This document shows, one piece after another, positions 24,231-38,563 of a stretch of 64,000 nucleotides of DNA. Numbering within the stretch: the stretch's first letter is position 1; each line of letters begins with the position of its first letter. A program made the position numbers and the translations under genes. The notes beneath the pieces were generated by a model, which searched no databases, was not told the origin of the DNA, and saw nothing but the letters and a program-made list of their open reading frames with translations. Source of the stretch: Campylorhamphus procurvoides (taxonomy: Eukaryota; Chordata; Aves; Passeriformes; Dendrocolaptidae); assembly GCA_013396655.1 (NCBI GenBank), contig WBMV01008407.1:1106583-1170582 (forward strand). The letters are read 5' to 3'.

Positions 24231-27200
24231 TGCATCCAGGGGATTTGGATTCAATCCCCGGAGTTTTTGCTCTTCAGTTCTAGCTTTGAAGTACCTTTGC
24301 TGCTGGGTCTGGTGCTGTTGGGAAGAAAGAGGATCCCCCCCTCCCCAAACATATCCAGGTTAATTAGGGAGCTGCAGCGAGGCTCCAGGAACTGGGTATA
24401 TCCCGGCTGTGATCAAAAAGCTGGTCCCGGTACACACTGCCCTGCAGGATCTGGGAAGTGTGGAGAAGGCAGGTTCCTTTGTGCTCTTGAATTGCTTTTT
24501 GGCAGGCATAAGTACAGATGTTGCCTTGGTCTTTGCATCCAGACTGCACCAGGTGGCCTCAGGAAGATGTGAGTCCTCTAAGCATGATACAAGAAGTAAC
24601 TGGCTTTTTTTTCTCGAAAGTTATCTTTTTCTTATGTCTTTTTATGTTAAAAGGGTATCCTGTAATTTTTACTTCCCAACCAGCACAAAAGAAATGATGG
24701 ATTAGAGCAGAAGTATGTGAGCATCTTTCTTCTTTTCAATGGGAGGAACAAATTGAAGCTGACAGTTCCCTGGAACCAGTGCAACACATGAAGTAGTCAC
24801 AATAATACATTTTATCTTCCAGCCCTTTTAAATCATCAGAAGCTCTCTGGTCTCTGATGCCTCCAGTAAGCTGACCTTGGCTGGCAGAGCCAGCCACCTC
24901 ATTACTGCTGTCCCAGTGCTCACAGCCTGCCCTCTTTCCTGGCGCTCAAACAGCCCGATTAGCTGCAGCAGCTATTGCTTCCCAAGTTGTGTGGCCTGCT
25001 GGCAACCCTTCAGTGACACCAGAACTGTTTTGAATAATCCCCTCTGCAACAAAGTTTTGGTTTATTTAATTAAAAGCCCCCAATATTTAACTGCAACAGC
25101 CAGCAATTTGTCAGAGATGATTTTGTCCTGAAAAGCTCACCAACAGGAAAACTTTGAGCCACCCATCAACTCTGAAAAGCAGTTGCAGGAAAGAAAATCT
25201 ATCTGGTCTTCACTGAAGTTCTGTTTTTAGTTAATGCCTTCACCTCTACAAAACACCAGGCTAGACTGACCCTATCTTTTACTATTTAGACCTTTCTATT
25301 TGAACTGACAGAAGGAAGAAACTCATTTACAGTGAAATCTGTTGGAGACAGGCAAAAAAGTACCTGTAAACAGCTGCAGGAGGTTCCTGTTTCTACAGAC
25401 ATCACTGAACACTAGGCAAGGTTGAACACCGCAACTTCCTTTTTCTTTCTCCAGATTAATATCTTGCTGTCTGAGCAGACAAAACTGCTTCCTTTTTTTC
25501 CTCAGTGATGTGTCTTTCTTCTTTGTCAAACTTATCTTGCATCTGCTAGAAGGTTGAAGCTAAACAGAGGTAAAAAATTTTGCTTGTAATGAACACTCCA
25601 TGAAGATGCCTCAGGAATGGGGCTAGTGGTGGCACTGGTCTGTGGTGCTGCTGCAAGCAGGCAGGGAGGGCAGTGTGTAGCTCTACATTCAAAGCTTGAT
25701 GAGTATTTTCTAGTTGTACAACATTAGGAAAAAGGCCCTTTCCATAATTAAGCAACTTGACATCCTCTGTTGGTGTATAATTTTCAAATGTTTGGGTTTA
25801 AAACTTTAATTGTGATACAGAAATAGGGTCATATGTTACAGCTTTGTGCAGTAATATCCCTGCAAGTAGCCTTTGGGCAGGGAGTCTCCCTGGGTATGGA
25901 CACACCTTTTCTCCACTCATCCCTGCAAGCATTGCTGGATCCTGGTAGCAGCACTCTCCCTGTGCACTTTCCCAACCATACAGGCATGTCTGTGGGTGAT
26001 GATGCCTTTGAAAAGCTGCCAATGCTCAATTAAATGTATAATGTGTTGTCCTGCATGACTGACTGCCCTTTCCTTGTCTCATTCAGTACATCCACAAAAT
26101 ACTGTTCTGTTAATTCAAAGAATGACTTGGGTTTTCACACAGATTTAATTGTGGGATAGGAAGCAATTGGCTCTGAGGTGCTCTTTGATCCATGAAGCTT
26201 TTTCCTGAATTCAGTGTGACACTTGCAGGCCACATCTACTTAGATATACACAAAATCCTATGAATAAGAATAGATGTCTGCTAAAGTAAACAGAGATGAA
26301 TGTTTAGGTTATTAGATGTTCAGAGTAATAAAGCCAAGAGCTGAAAATGCTTGCTAAGTCATCTGTGCTTCACAAAACCAAACTAAAGCTATATTAAAAA
26401 TGCAAAGACTCAGCGGAGGTCAGAGAATAATCAGCTTAAAATTCTGCCTGCATATACTAAGATTCCGCTTTCTTTGAAATCAGAGGGAGATGGTGTCATC
26501 ATTTCCCCAGATGGCAGCTGGACCACAAAGTCTTGTTTCCATCATGCAGGTGTTGGACTGGAAGTGTTTGCAATATATTTGATTTCCATGCCCTACCCTG
26601 AAAACATAAGCTCCCTGAAGATTAGATGGCTTTTCCTCTGCAGTTATCCAGCAAGAGGATGCTTTTCCCCCCTTTTTTTCCTAGCTCTACCCTTAAAAGA
26701 GAAATCTTCCTTCCTGGTAGAGAAGGTGGCAGCAGTGCATCCAGCATAACAGCTTCTATGTTAAACTGAATGCTGTATGCAGGATTTCTCCAGCCACTGT
26801 ATTTCTTGCAGACATATCATGCTGTCACCAGGTGAGGAAGGTAATTGTTTCCATTGCCAAAACAACAAAATAATATTCCATCCTTATGAAAAACCATGAT
26901 ATCCTCCTTTTTCTATACCCTGAATAATGGTCCATTAGTGAATTGAAAAACACAGAAATCTCAACAGAGAAGGAAAGGAGAAAGGAAGGGCAGGGGAGGA
27001 AAAACCATGGGGTCTTTCCTATAAACGTGTCATTAACCTGCAATGGTCCTGGTAGGTCTTTCTTTTAAATGGCAGACTGTGGAATAGCAGGGATGTGCCA
27101 AGATGTGCTGCCTTAACTTGTGCAATGAAAAGTTACCCAAGATAATTACCTTGTAGTTCAGTGACAATAAATGCTGTCAGATCTGTTCAATTCATGCTTG

Positions 27201-27703
27201 GTTTATCAGTTATGTCTCTGTGTCTAGAAGACTCAAATGGTAACTAATTCTGTAGCGTGGCTGGACCATATGACATTCTAAACTCAAGATTTCTTTTTTA
27301 TAATGTCCACTACAGATTAAATTTACCAATCTAACCTGATGAAATTTACTTGCCATAGATTTAAGGGTTTCATCAAATTTTCATCAGCTTTGTCTGTGAC
27401 AGTAAACTGCAGGCATCTGGGAATGTTCTTGGGCAGCAATGGCAACAGGCAAAGATCAGCCTGTATCTGTGGCATTAAACTCCCCTGTACTTCAAAGGAA
27501 GAAAGCACACCAAGAGTGCTTTAGGAATGGGCCTTGGTCCATACTGCTTCTCAGCATATGCACAGTAGTTGTATGAGAGAGCACTAACTGGCCCTAGCCA
27601 AATCTGTGCCAGTGACTGCGCAGTGTAACCTTCTTTGTCTCAAGGAGCAGAATGACCATGAAGAGTCAAAGAGACAATAGCTTTTCTGTATTGAGAAACT
27701 TAG

Positions 27704-28670
27704 TCATAGAATGGTTTGGGTAAGAAGGGACCTTTAAAGGCCATCTAGTTCCAATCATACCCCTGTCACACCTTCTAATAGACCAGATTGCTCGAAGCCC
27801 AATCCAAGTCAGCCTTGAATGTTTTCAGGAATGGGGCATCTACAGTCTCTCTGTTGTAGATATTCCAGTGTTTCAACACCATCATTGTAAAAAAATTCGT
27901 CCTTGTATCTAGTCTAAATCTGCTCTCTTTTAGTTTAAAAACATTGCCTCTTGTCCTACCGCCACAGGCCCCGCTAAGAAGTTTGACCCCATCTTTCTTA
28001 CAAGCCCCCTGCAAGTACTGAAAGGCTACGATCAAATATCCCTGTAGCCTTCTCTTCTCCAGCTGAACGAGCCTGAGCCTGACCTTGTAGGAGAGATGCT
28101 CCATCCCTCTGATCATCTTTGTGGCCCTTCTCAGGCCTTGTTCCAACAGGTCCATGTCTTTCCTGTGCTAGGGGCCCCAGGCATGNAGTCTCTCTGTTGT
28201 AGATATTCCAGTGTTTCAACACCATCATTGTAAAAAAATTCGTCCTTGTATCTAGTCTAAATCTGCTCTCTTTTAGTTTAAAAACATTGCCTCTTGTCCT
28301 ACCGCCACAGGCCCCGCTAAGAAGTTTGACCCCATCTTTCTTACAAGCCCCCTGCAAGTACTGAAAGGCTACGATCAAATATCCCTGTAGCCTTCTCTTC
28401 TCCAGCTGAACGAGCCTGAGCCTGACCTTGTAGGAGAGATGCTCCATCCCTCTGATCATCTTTGTGGCCCTTCTCAGGCCTTGTTCCAACAGGTCCATGT
28501 CTTTCCTGTGCTAGGGGCCCCAGGCATGGGCACAGCACTTGACGTGGGGTAGAGGGTCAAAACCATGTCCTCAACCTGCTGGCCACGCTGCTTTTGACGC
28601 AGCCCAGGATATGATTAGCTTTTTGGGCTGCAAGTGCACGTTGTCGAGTCATCTTGATAGGTACTGAAAT
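27704..28670 (-). mobile_element. CR1 LINE 3' part with ORF2 C-terminus, contains duplicated segment
   Basis: The low-coordinate end is the reversed CR1 3' terminus (tcatagaatggtttgggtaa). Reading leftwards, 28155-27775 encodes the C-terminal part of CR1 ORF2 (reverse transcriptase protein), with recognisable ATKMIRGMEHLSYKVRL, EKRRLQGYLIVAFQYL and FFTMMVLKHWN. The copy is 5'-truncated. Its internal 342-bp segment occurs twice around the N at 28186, so its true length is probably about 625 bp. The outer end near 28670 is estimated. Confidence 0.85.
27844..28528. repeat. 342-bp perfect direct duplication separated by one N
   Basis: Copy 1 is 27844-28185 and copy 2 is 28187-28528, offset 343, with no difference seen by eye. 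The N at 28186 is the only ambiguous base in the window. Identity in a diverged CR1 copy together with the N points to an unmerged assembly overlap rather than a biological duplication. Confidence 0.9.
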
Positions 28671-31600
28671 AAAATGTGGTTTAAGAAAGCAGTGGCAATG
28701 AGAGCAGTATTCTGTAGAATTCTAGATATCTTTCCAAGTGATTCCTGTAAACATTTGTGTGTCTACAAAGCTGTCGTACTTTTTCCAAGAGGGACTCTTT
28801 CCCTAGTATAGACTTCCTTTGTCCCTTTATCCTCTTTCAGGTTCTTCTTACAGGTCCTTTAATGATTCTGGCCTGAGAAGATGGTGGTGTCTGGGGGAAA
28901 TTTAGGCTGTTTTGTGGTATTAGATACATACTCCTGTCTCCTGTACCTTTGAGAGTTTTTGAAACTTAAAATACTGTAGCCAAAAGAATAATAACCTCTG
29001 CCATAACTTAAAATAAATTTTCTAAAAGTCATATATATCAGATTTAAGTTTTGAATTTACATGAAGTGAAGCCAAGAGAGTTGCATCAGAGCACACAGCC
29101 CTCTCTGGGTTGTGCATGGACAGTGTTCAACTAGCAACTTGATGTACCAGAAGAGAGCTTCAGACATACGCTATAGCCGACTATAAATGAAGTAACACAG
29201 GACTTTTATGGCAATGCTCTTTAAAGGACCACACTTGTAAGGTGACAAAAAGATTAAATGTATCTGTTTCTGCAGTGCTTGTCCAGCTTTAAAGATCTTT
29301 TGTCCTAAGACATGTAACAGTGTATCTTCAACAATATTTTAGTGAGCAGTGTGCCATTAAGACACACCTTGAAATAGAATGATCATATAAACATCCTAAG
29401 AGTTTTAAATCAGCCTAATCCCATGTATTTAAAGAGGAACAGTAAAGCATTTTTATCTCATTAGCGACTGAAAGGATTTGACAACAATGATGTTTTACTT
29501 TCCTTTCAGGGATGAAAAGCCTGTCTTACTTGTTTAATTTAGCTCGCTCATGCTTATATTAGACTGTACCTGGAGTGGATACCAAGTACAGCTACAGTTT
29601 GTCTTGACTGAAGCAAAACAAATAATCTCTAGAGCAGTCCACTGATGACCCAAATCATCCTGCATGTGTTTGCTTGATGCATTTACTTTCCTGCAGATGC
29701 AAAGAGGTGGTATCCTCATCTTACTGTCCTTGTGAGTGCTGCTACAATCTGTGTTAAATGAGGGTTCTAAGAAGCAGAAATAATGGTGCAAAGTAAATAA
29801 AGACAGACAGACTCTTAAGGACAATTTTCTGTTAAACACTGCTGGGTTATTACTTTTCTTTCCTGCCACCAGAAAGGTTTTTATGTTCATTCCTTACACA
29901 GTTTGAGAAAGTGAAGCCATGCTGCTGCTTACACTTGACATGCAAATTTAGGTCACTGCTCAGAGAGTCTTCATGGATTTTGCCAAAGGACTCCCACTGG
30001 AGTTGCATCCATTGACATCAGGGCTGACTTACCCAGCCTGTGCTCAGATGTTACTCATGGACTTGCCCATTTGTTATTGTTGGTCAATAAGGTACAAGAG
30101 AGACCACCAGCAGCACTCATGGGTTCCTAGTCTCCCCCTAATGCTTGCAAAAATGAGAATTAGATTGGTTCCTTTGTGACCTGAGATGAGAAGTTCCACC
30201 CAATGTGTGTGGTCAGCCAGGCAGTGTTTAGTGGCATATCCTGAAAGAGGTAGAGAAGGAGCTAGGCTACTGCTAGATTTGGGCATTCCTACAGCCTTTT
30301 TGCATTCTGCTGGTCTTACTGTTGCTCACAAGATTGTTCCTTGTAGGTTATCCCCTACTGTAGGGGTAGATAACAGAGCAGCACAAAGCCTTCCACCTTT
30401 ACTACTGCACAGCAGTACCAAAATGAGAGTGTGACTAATTGTGTGTGCAGGTCACTCATGCTGAACTACTTGTTAGAGATTTTGTGCAAGGTGGACTTAA
30501 AGCTTGAGAAGATCCTTGTCAGTTAAGTTTCAGAAGTGCTTTTTCCTTAGATTATTTGCCAGCACTTGGATGGCAGTGGAACTTTGTTTCTAATTAAATC
30601 TTACATTGACATAAAGAATTATCAATGATGAGTAGAATTAGAGTTGACTCTAATCAAGGATAATTCTGCATACTGGGGTGGGTTTGAAATGAATGAATGT
30701 CGAATCTAATTAGATGGTCAGATTCTGACCCCTCAGCCACGCTCGTACATACTATTATAGACCAAATTTTGCTTATTTACACTAATTCTAGCTGAATATG
30801 ATTGCTTCTTGCTCTAGTGCTCTATGGGAGCAACATTGGGGAGGGTTCCACGTGGGCTCCTGTGTGTGCTTGCCCCAGCCATCCGCGTGAAACAAATGTT
30901 GGAACAGAAGAGAAAAAGGAGGTCAGCTGCCATGAACCCATCTGTTGTGTGCAGAAGCCATTTCAAATCAAATTTATTTTACTTGAGCTTATTACAGTGA
31001 AATAACTCATTTGCATTTCCTTAGGTTTTCAGCACATGCTCTGTTAAGGGGAAGGAGCAGTGTAGGCCTTTCTCTGAGGGGAGCTTATGCAGAGGAAGAG
31101 GCCATTTGTGGCTCCCTGACAACAATAATGGGGAAACAGGGCATGTACTGAGAGCTCTGGTAAAGGAATAGCTACAAAAAGGGAAGGAAGAAAGCTAACC
31201 GTGGTGTGTGGCAAAAAGGGTGCTGCTTTCACCTTAGCCACTGTGAATTCTTATTTCTGTATTCTAGTGAGGTGATGAGAATTAGAGCCAAAGGCATGTT
31301 TTGCAGTAAAAATAAAAGAGGAATTTAAAATTCCCCACACTGACTTTGGCACCTACACTAGTATGAAAGATGACTTACTGTGGAGCTATATTGTGGTGGG
31401 AGCATCAGGTATCAGGCCCTATATATTTACAGCTACTTATACTTTACCATTTTGCTCTTGACCTGGATTGTTAGATATTTTTCTTACTGTTACTATTGCT
31501 TTTTGTTTTACATACATCATTTGGTTTGGGTAGGAGGAGCAGAATAAACAACATGAGCTATTCCAGATGGTACACAATTTGTGTTTCTGCTCAGGATGTC

Positions 31601-34600
31601 TAGTGATGAGCTAGCAAATACTGTAGCATTTGAGTTGAAAATGTCCTTCCATGCAGCATTTAAAATATTCTTACAGAAATAAGACCATAAAGTACAAATC
31701 TTACTATTAGTATCAAGTTTTGGGAAAAGTATTATTTGAAACACAAGCTAAAATTTGAAATACTAGCATTTTCTAGCTCATATTTTCATTTATTAGAAGC
31801 AGGTAATGGCAGAGATTTCTGCATGACAAACTAAAGCTCCCAGCTATGGGCTTAAGATGAGCTTTAAAAGATGCATGAGTTGCATAAACATTTCTTTGTT
31901 CATTGTCAAAACTGAAGCCATCCAAAATGAAGGTATTAAAATACAGCTAATAAAAGAACCGCTGAAGGTGTCACTGATGGAGATAAAGTCATCAGTGAAA
32001 AGTGCACACAATCCTTCAGAGAGATCCCACTGGATAATCAGTGCCATGTCTTGGATGTGCATAGTGGGCTAAGAGACCTGCCTCAGCAAAGACAGGATGA
32101 GCTGCAGTGGGCTGAATTAAGATTCTTGTTGCTACAAGAGATGGGGCAGAAGTTTGCCTCCTTGTGCTGGGGCAGGAATATGTGGGCTGTCAATGGCTTT
32201 GATGCTCACCTAAATGTGTCCCAGGTGCTTCCACATCTCCCATTTGAAGAAAAGGTATCAGCTGTAGCTCCTTCTCTGTGCAATACTGCTCTCCACAGCC
32301 ATGCTGGTAAGCCCATGTGGCTCTTTCTGTACACTAAAATTAACATCCGAAGCTCACAGATCTGCTGGCCTTTCACCGGCTGATGTAGGCTTGGGAAGTG
32401 TTTTGTCAGTGTAGCCACATGCTACTATTTAGGAATATCTCTTAACCTTGGACTTTGATGGAACAAATGCATATGACTTTGTTCTGGCAACTAACAATAA
32501 TTCTTCAGATGGAGCTCACATGTCTACAACTCTGGCAAATGCGACCCTGCACAAGAAAGAAGCAGCCCAATCACTTGGAGCATAAAATGTGCCATGAAAG
32601 TTGTAATTTGTGTAATTGAATGACCATCAAAAGACACTTTTCTACAGGTGCTTCCAGGAGATCCCATCCCACAGAAATGTTCCTGACATGTACAAAAATT
32701 ATGAACCTGATCACTGATGTCTAAAAGCTTTTGTCATGAAAGTGTAAAAACTCTTATTCAAGAATTAAATGTCTTCTGAAAGTATTTATAATGCTCCCAA
32801 GTGCTCTTACCCACATATTGTCAAATTTTTATATTAAAAACCCCACAAGAATGTCTACATTCTCATCCAAGATGCACACCTCTATACCTTCCAGGAGCCT
32901 AGCGAACATGGAAACCATAAATTCCAGGTGGTTACTTGGGCTACTGGCCGTGCTGGCCTCATATTGCCAAAAGGATTCAGCTGAATCAGAAGGAAGAAGT
33001 TGGGAAATAAATATTAAAAATTACTAGACTTTAGGCTACAAAAGCAAGCAACACCAGCTGAAGGTGCACTGAATAAGCTCAGTATTGAACTGAGCCTGCA
33101 CAAGTTTAGAATTGAATTGTGCTCTTTGGGTTTATGAGCGCAAAGCAGGAAGGATTGGCTGTCTGGGAGAAGGACATGACTTCTAGGGTATAATCAGTTT
33201 CTTCCCTCATTTAGGTTATTCTTTAGAAAATGCATGCTCCTAAATGTCATTCTATTTCAAAGTATTTACCTTTGTCGGCCAGTCAGCCAGCCTGATAAGC
33301 AGAACATAGACCTTGACATAGATGACAGAGGAATGTGCGCTTTTCTTTTGCTAGTCAAGAAGTTACCAGCTCATTTGTCAGACATAACCCAGGTTTGCAG
33401 GGGAGAAATGTTCCTAGCATGCAAAACACAATCAGCTGACTTCTGCAGCCATCCACTCATATTAGTTAGTGGACCCCCTCAGTTTACCTTTACCTAAATA
33501 ATTACCACCAATTTTTAACAAACAAGCTGCAGACCACAGATGAGCAAAAGAATCAACATGGCATCTCACTCTAGGGATCCTTGGATTCAGAATGGACCTT
33601 GAATGATGAAAATAGGAAAAAAAATATTATCAAGGATCCTTTCAGTCATTGACACCTTCCACAGATTCTCATTTAGTCAGGGGTTATATACAATCCCCAA
33701 GAGTCTTTGAAGCCTCTATTCCATGAACCCTCAGCTTCAGACAGCTCCCTAACACTCTACGGCAAAACTGTAACTGTAGCTGGGTGGGGAGGGAGGGAGC
33801 AGGAGGAATCAAGAGCACCATTACCACTGGTGTATTGCAGCTTAACATGGTTGCTAGCACCTGCCTAGCAAAACCAGCTTCCTCCCATCATGTGGTGAAC
33901 AAAAAATACCTTCTCCAGATTGGTCATGGGGAGGAAGCAAACAAAAAGGGACTGGACAAAAGTCAGTCAAGATTTAGCAAATGTGTTTCTGACTGAATTT
34001 TCCCTCTCTTAGCTTGAATCAAAGGCCACGCTATTTATCAAATATTTGAGCATTGGGGGAAGTAGAGGTCTGTGCTGAGGGTGATGAAGAGAGGGCAACT
34101 TTGTGGAAGTGACGGGCTTGATGGTCCCTTCTTCTCTAACTAGCACAGGCTCAGCTGTTTCCCCGTTTCCAAAGTGAAAGGAGAGCTGAGAGAGGGGACT
34201 TTTATTTCCTCAGGGACAGAGACATCATCAATTATCTGCTGTTCCCTGCTGCAAGCTGTCAGTGAATAGGACAGAGGAGAACTGATAGGATTTCACCTTA
34301 TCCCTTGACTCACTGATGGCCTCATCATTCAACTGCCATGCACTTAGCATGGGCAGTGCTAATTACATTAATTATACTTCTACACAGGGCATGCTTATAT
34401 TAGCAGTAAGGAGACTGATATATTTTTAAAATGAAGCATCTGTGGTTCATTAACTATATAGATTTAAAAGTGTAAGCATACTCCTTGCATCCACTGCTGA
34501 AGTGGATCTTGAATCTCAAAAGCATTTAATACATTTAAAGCATTAGATTTTGAACATGATTTATATTGAGAGAAAAACTTGTCCTGTAGAAAACAGTAGC

Positions 34601-35012
34601 ATTATATCACATATCTGCTAAAAGTAGACTTAGAAACTTGGTCACTACATTGGCATAGCACCAAAATCCCTTAGTACTGTTCAGCTGTGGGGATACCAGT
34701 CAGGTCAATAAGAGATCTGGGTAAGTCATTGTGGGTTGAGCCTTATTGAAATTATACTAGAAACTATATCCATGCATATAATCAGGATATAACTGTATTA
34801 TTAAATTCAGAGGTAGGTTTATTTAGTTGATACACAGAGGCCTGTGAATGGTTTAAGAGGCAGGAAAATAAATCCTCCTCAACAAAGTATATCACAACAA
34901 TGTGACAGATACTCATCACTCAAAGTGTATTTGCTAGATGTAGGTATCATAAATAATCCATCAATGCTGTGCCTACATGCAGCCATTTTCTGTGTGAATC
35001 TGGGCTAAGGGC

Positions 35013-35027
35013 CTGCTGCTGCTGCTG
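35013..35027. repeat. (CTG)5 short triplet run
   Basis: Five perfect CTG units lie in intron 1. It is a minor simple repeat. Confidence 0.8.
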
Positions 35028-38000
35028 CATGGCAGAGTCAGTGCAATTTTGTGAGGTTGGTTGGAAGTATCTGAGATGTCAACAATATAAGTTTAAATCT
35101 TAAGAACAGATTGCTTTTGTGCAGTAGAGTCAATCTCTAACCTGACCAATGGAAAATAACTGAACGGAACTGGGTGATTTCATCAGTTCTGACTCTGTTG
35201 CCTCCTTTTATCTCAGCTTTGTTCTGTACAGAAATTAAACATTCATTATTCATCAAGATTATATATAATATGTAGGGAGAGGCCACAAGCCTTTCTGGGC
35301 TCTTACTTCTGACCATTTTATGCAAAAGCAAAGCAAAAGTAGCTCCAGGCAGGTCTTTAATTTGCATTTCAATTGCATTTCTTGCACACTTCTTTCTTGT
35401 ATCTTGAGCAAAGTCTTAGCTACTAAGCCTTGCAAAGCCATCTGAGTGCTTGAGCAAAATAAAGAAAATAAATAAGTGCATTCCTTTTCCAAAATTATTT
35501 ATTTTTTAAGTTTCCCCAGAGGAAAAGAAAATGGAAACAGTTCAGTTGTGTATGCACACAATCACACATGAACTAAGATTTTGTTCAGAGTGAAATGCTT
35601 TCACCACCTTCTCACAATAATACAGAAGAGACTCCTTGTTCAGAAGATATTAGAATTTTGACAACAGTTTTGAATCTAAAATAATTCTGTCTCTATAGCC
35701 AATGCAGTCATGATTAGTACCCAACTTCAAGTTGTTTCATTCCTCTTGTTTTTTAAAGAGTGGCTGATGTTTATATGGTTAAATCTCCTCTGACTGTCAG
35801 TGTTGTTTAGTTTCTACCCTCATAGGTTTCCAGTTGCTGGCAGGGTGTGTGTGTTAATCATCCTGTCAAGTGATACAAGTGCTCAACACTTGCAAGGGAT
35901 TTTCTACTCCTTGGCTTCCTAGACCCAATTTTTAATGCAAATCCTTGTATGTATGTGGGAACATACAGATTGCAGCCTAACTGTCTTATTTGCAAAACCA
36001 AAGGGAACTTGCTGCACAGACCTGCAGAGTGCTATGATCAGGTGGCTTCTGCTGTGTCTCTCAGGAGCATGTTCTTGGTGGAGTTTGAGGTATTAAGCAT
36101 GAGCTGTCACGGGGAGACACTGTGTGCCATCTACAGGGATATGAAATTTGACCCTGGAAGCTGCAAAATGCCTTCTGGCAAGTGCTGTGCCAGATATCAG
36201 CAAGCCTGAGCAGAGCTCGCTGAGAGCCTTACAGAGCTAGGGCTGAGTGTAGGGCCATTGACCAAAGACTCAAGTATCTCCAGCTGTGGCTGCAGCATGT
36301 TTATCCCTCTGTGAGTTAGCCAAAGTGCACCCTGACTGTGGTTTCTTCTGAGCTTCTGAGGAGCCGCTGCTCCTGAGCCTCTCTGGCTCCCACGCTCTCC
36401 CCTGTCTCTCGTACTCGTGGGTTTCTTCCTGGCACAGGTTCTTATGGTCCTGGTCTGCCTGAGAGGGACTTCTCTGTCCCAAGGGTTTCTCCTTGCTGTG
36501 GTTAAACTGAGCCCTGTGCTGGATGGGCTGTATCCAGCCTAGGCCAGGGACATGCATACTGTTATCTGCTGATCACAGTGGAGGAGAAAACTGTCTTTGA
36601 CTGCACCCCAGGTGATATCTCTGAGGCTGACCAGTCAGGGGGGCAGCCCTCACTTCCAAAACAGAAAGATGTATGCTGGTTTGGTTGTGCAATAGAGAAA
36701 ACATCTCATTAGCAGTAGCACTGGCAATGCAGAAACGGGAAGGAATGTTTCTGGCAGAGCTTATGCAGAAATATTCCTGACAATGCAGCTCCTCAGGCAA
36801 TGCAGTCCCCTCCACAGAAGAGTAGCAGCTCACCATAGCACCTACTCCCACCTCAAAGAGTATTTGCCCAGCTTAATGCTACATGTTAAATATAACTGGG
36901 CAGTACACAATGTTTCCCCATGTATTTGCTTTCTGCAGTGAGTGTTTGCCATGCAAGCACCATGTAGTTTTGCCACTTATCTTTAATAAATATGTTCAGT
37001 TGTGAAGGCTTACATTGCAAATTTGTGGCCTTGACGAGTGGCTGCTTTTTTGGGCACTCATCTATGAGGATGATCACCTCCTCAGCCACATAGGTCACAG
37101 AACATCAGCTCTGTCTAGCCCCTGCCACACTATCCTGCTTTGGCTCCAAGCTCATGCCTTGGGCTAGCTATTGGAGTGAAATGAACTGGGGCCATGGGGC
37201 AGGCTGGGTCCAGCTTTTAAAATAGATAGAGGAAAAACTATAAAAAACCCCTCTTTCATTTTCTGTCAGGTTATTTTTAAGCTGGCCTAGTTTCTCAGTC
37301 CATTTCACAGTACAGTGGCATCAGCAGCGATGCTGACATCCCAGGAAGGATGGAGACAGTGAGAGGATGGGTCGTGTGGGATAGGAGAGTCAGTGTCTGG
37401 CAGCACCTACTGACCAGTGTCCTCCTCCACCATCCCTGTTCCCTGGCCTCTGCTGGCTATGGTACTCCTCATACAGATCAGTGAGGCCATTCCTCTTGCC
37501 AGAGCAACACAAGAGCATATCAGCAGAAAAATCAACTTAATTGTCTGCTGAGGGCAGAAGACAAGGAAAACAGTGGATTAAGGAGGAAAGGAAGAGGGAG
37601 GCATCTCCCTTTCCCCTCATGGCAGCTGATGGAGCTGCTGTGAACCATAGCACTTTCCTATTTATTTGCAGATGGATTGAAATCACCTTACTTTGGTGCA
37701 GATACCAAGCTGGCCATTGGAAATGAGCACACACACAGGGCAAGGGCCTCCTTCTTGCTGAGCTCCACCCTGGACACATGAAATGCAGAGCATATAGTGC
37801 CTGGAGCTTGTTTACTCATCTCTCTTCCTGGTGGAGAGCATCCCTCTCTCATCATGGAGTATCATGGCTGTGCATACACCCACTGCATCTTCCTTCTCAG
37901 CAGCCACGTGGGAACAGTCACAGGGAAAATGAGCAAGGATCAAAGGGTAGCTGCAGGACTTGATTCATGATGAATGAACCCTCTCTTTTTTTCATTATTA

Positions 38001-38436
38001 TTATACATAATCACAGTTGGCAGTGATGGTGAATGCCCCCTAAGAGCACTGCATGCTCCCAAAACAGTGTCCAGGACACCCTGATGTAGCAAATGGAGAT
38101 GCTGGGGGTGAAGCATGTCAGGCATGGCAGAAATTAGGGATTGCATTGGGATTATAACACTGAAGCATGTTGTTTTTAGTGCCACATCCAGACCGTCTTT
38201 GTGTCTCTGGCACGTTTTTAGTAGACCCTGGTCTGCAAGTCAAAAGTTAAAATAGAACTGTTTTAGTTTTGAGCAGGGATGGTTTGACAATGCAGACAGA
38301 TTCATGTCCTGTCTTGTGGGCCCTCATGGGGTTCAGTTACCCCCTTACCATTCACTGACAGACACCAAGCTGTCCCAGGCTCACCGCCTGCCTCCTACCC
38401 TCCATCATCACTGACTTGCTTTCTGTTGTTTTTCAG

Positions 38437-38563
38437 GAATATCTTCCAGGCTCCCTGAAATCATGTCAATAGGATCACAGTCATTCTCCCCGGGAGGTCC
38501 TAATGGGATTATTAGAAGCCAGTCCTTTGCTGGCTTCAGCGGGCTTCAGGAAAGACGGTCCAG
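38437..38563 (+). CDS. RIPOR2: RIPOR2 exon 2 (contains the conserved Met start)
   Basis: The acceptor is tttttcag at 38436. ATG at 38463 starts [20 protein letters not shown], matching the recalled human start MLVGSQSF. The 26 bases upstream of it are open in the same frame, so this Met is internal if the 4971 exon is used and the start otherwise. The exon carries the basophilic serine motif RSQSF and ends RRS plus AG. The donor is GC (AG|GCAAGT) rather than GT; Arg34 is completed by the G that opens exon 3. Confidence 0.95.

Larger units (their letters stand above)
20961..38436 (+). other. Second part of RIPOR2 intron 1
   Basis: About 17.5 kb without supported exons. It contains two CR1 fragments (near 24.0 and 27.7-28.7 kb), one N at 28186 and a short CTG run near 35.02 kb. 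Segments near 21.39-21.54, 24.85-25.13 and 30.59-30.73 kb are rich in ATTA-type sites and are candidate conserved enhancers; without alignments this cannot be shown. Confidence 0.6.

Noticed and set aside
24051..24572. 173-residue open frame near a CR1 copy
   Set aside because: Its first part is antisense to a CR1 3' fragment and the remainder resembles no protein.
27998..28498. 166-residue minus-strand open frame spanning the N
   Set aside because: It is the CR1 ORF2 C-terminus read twice through a probable false duplication, with an unknown residue at the N; it is not a host gene.
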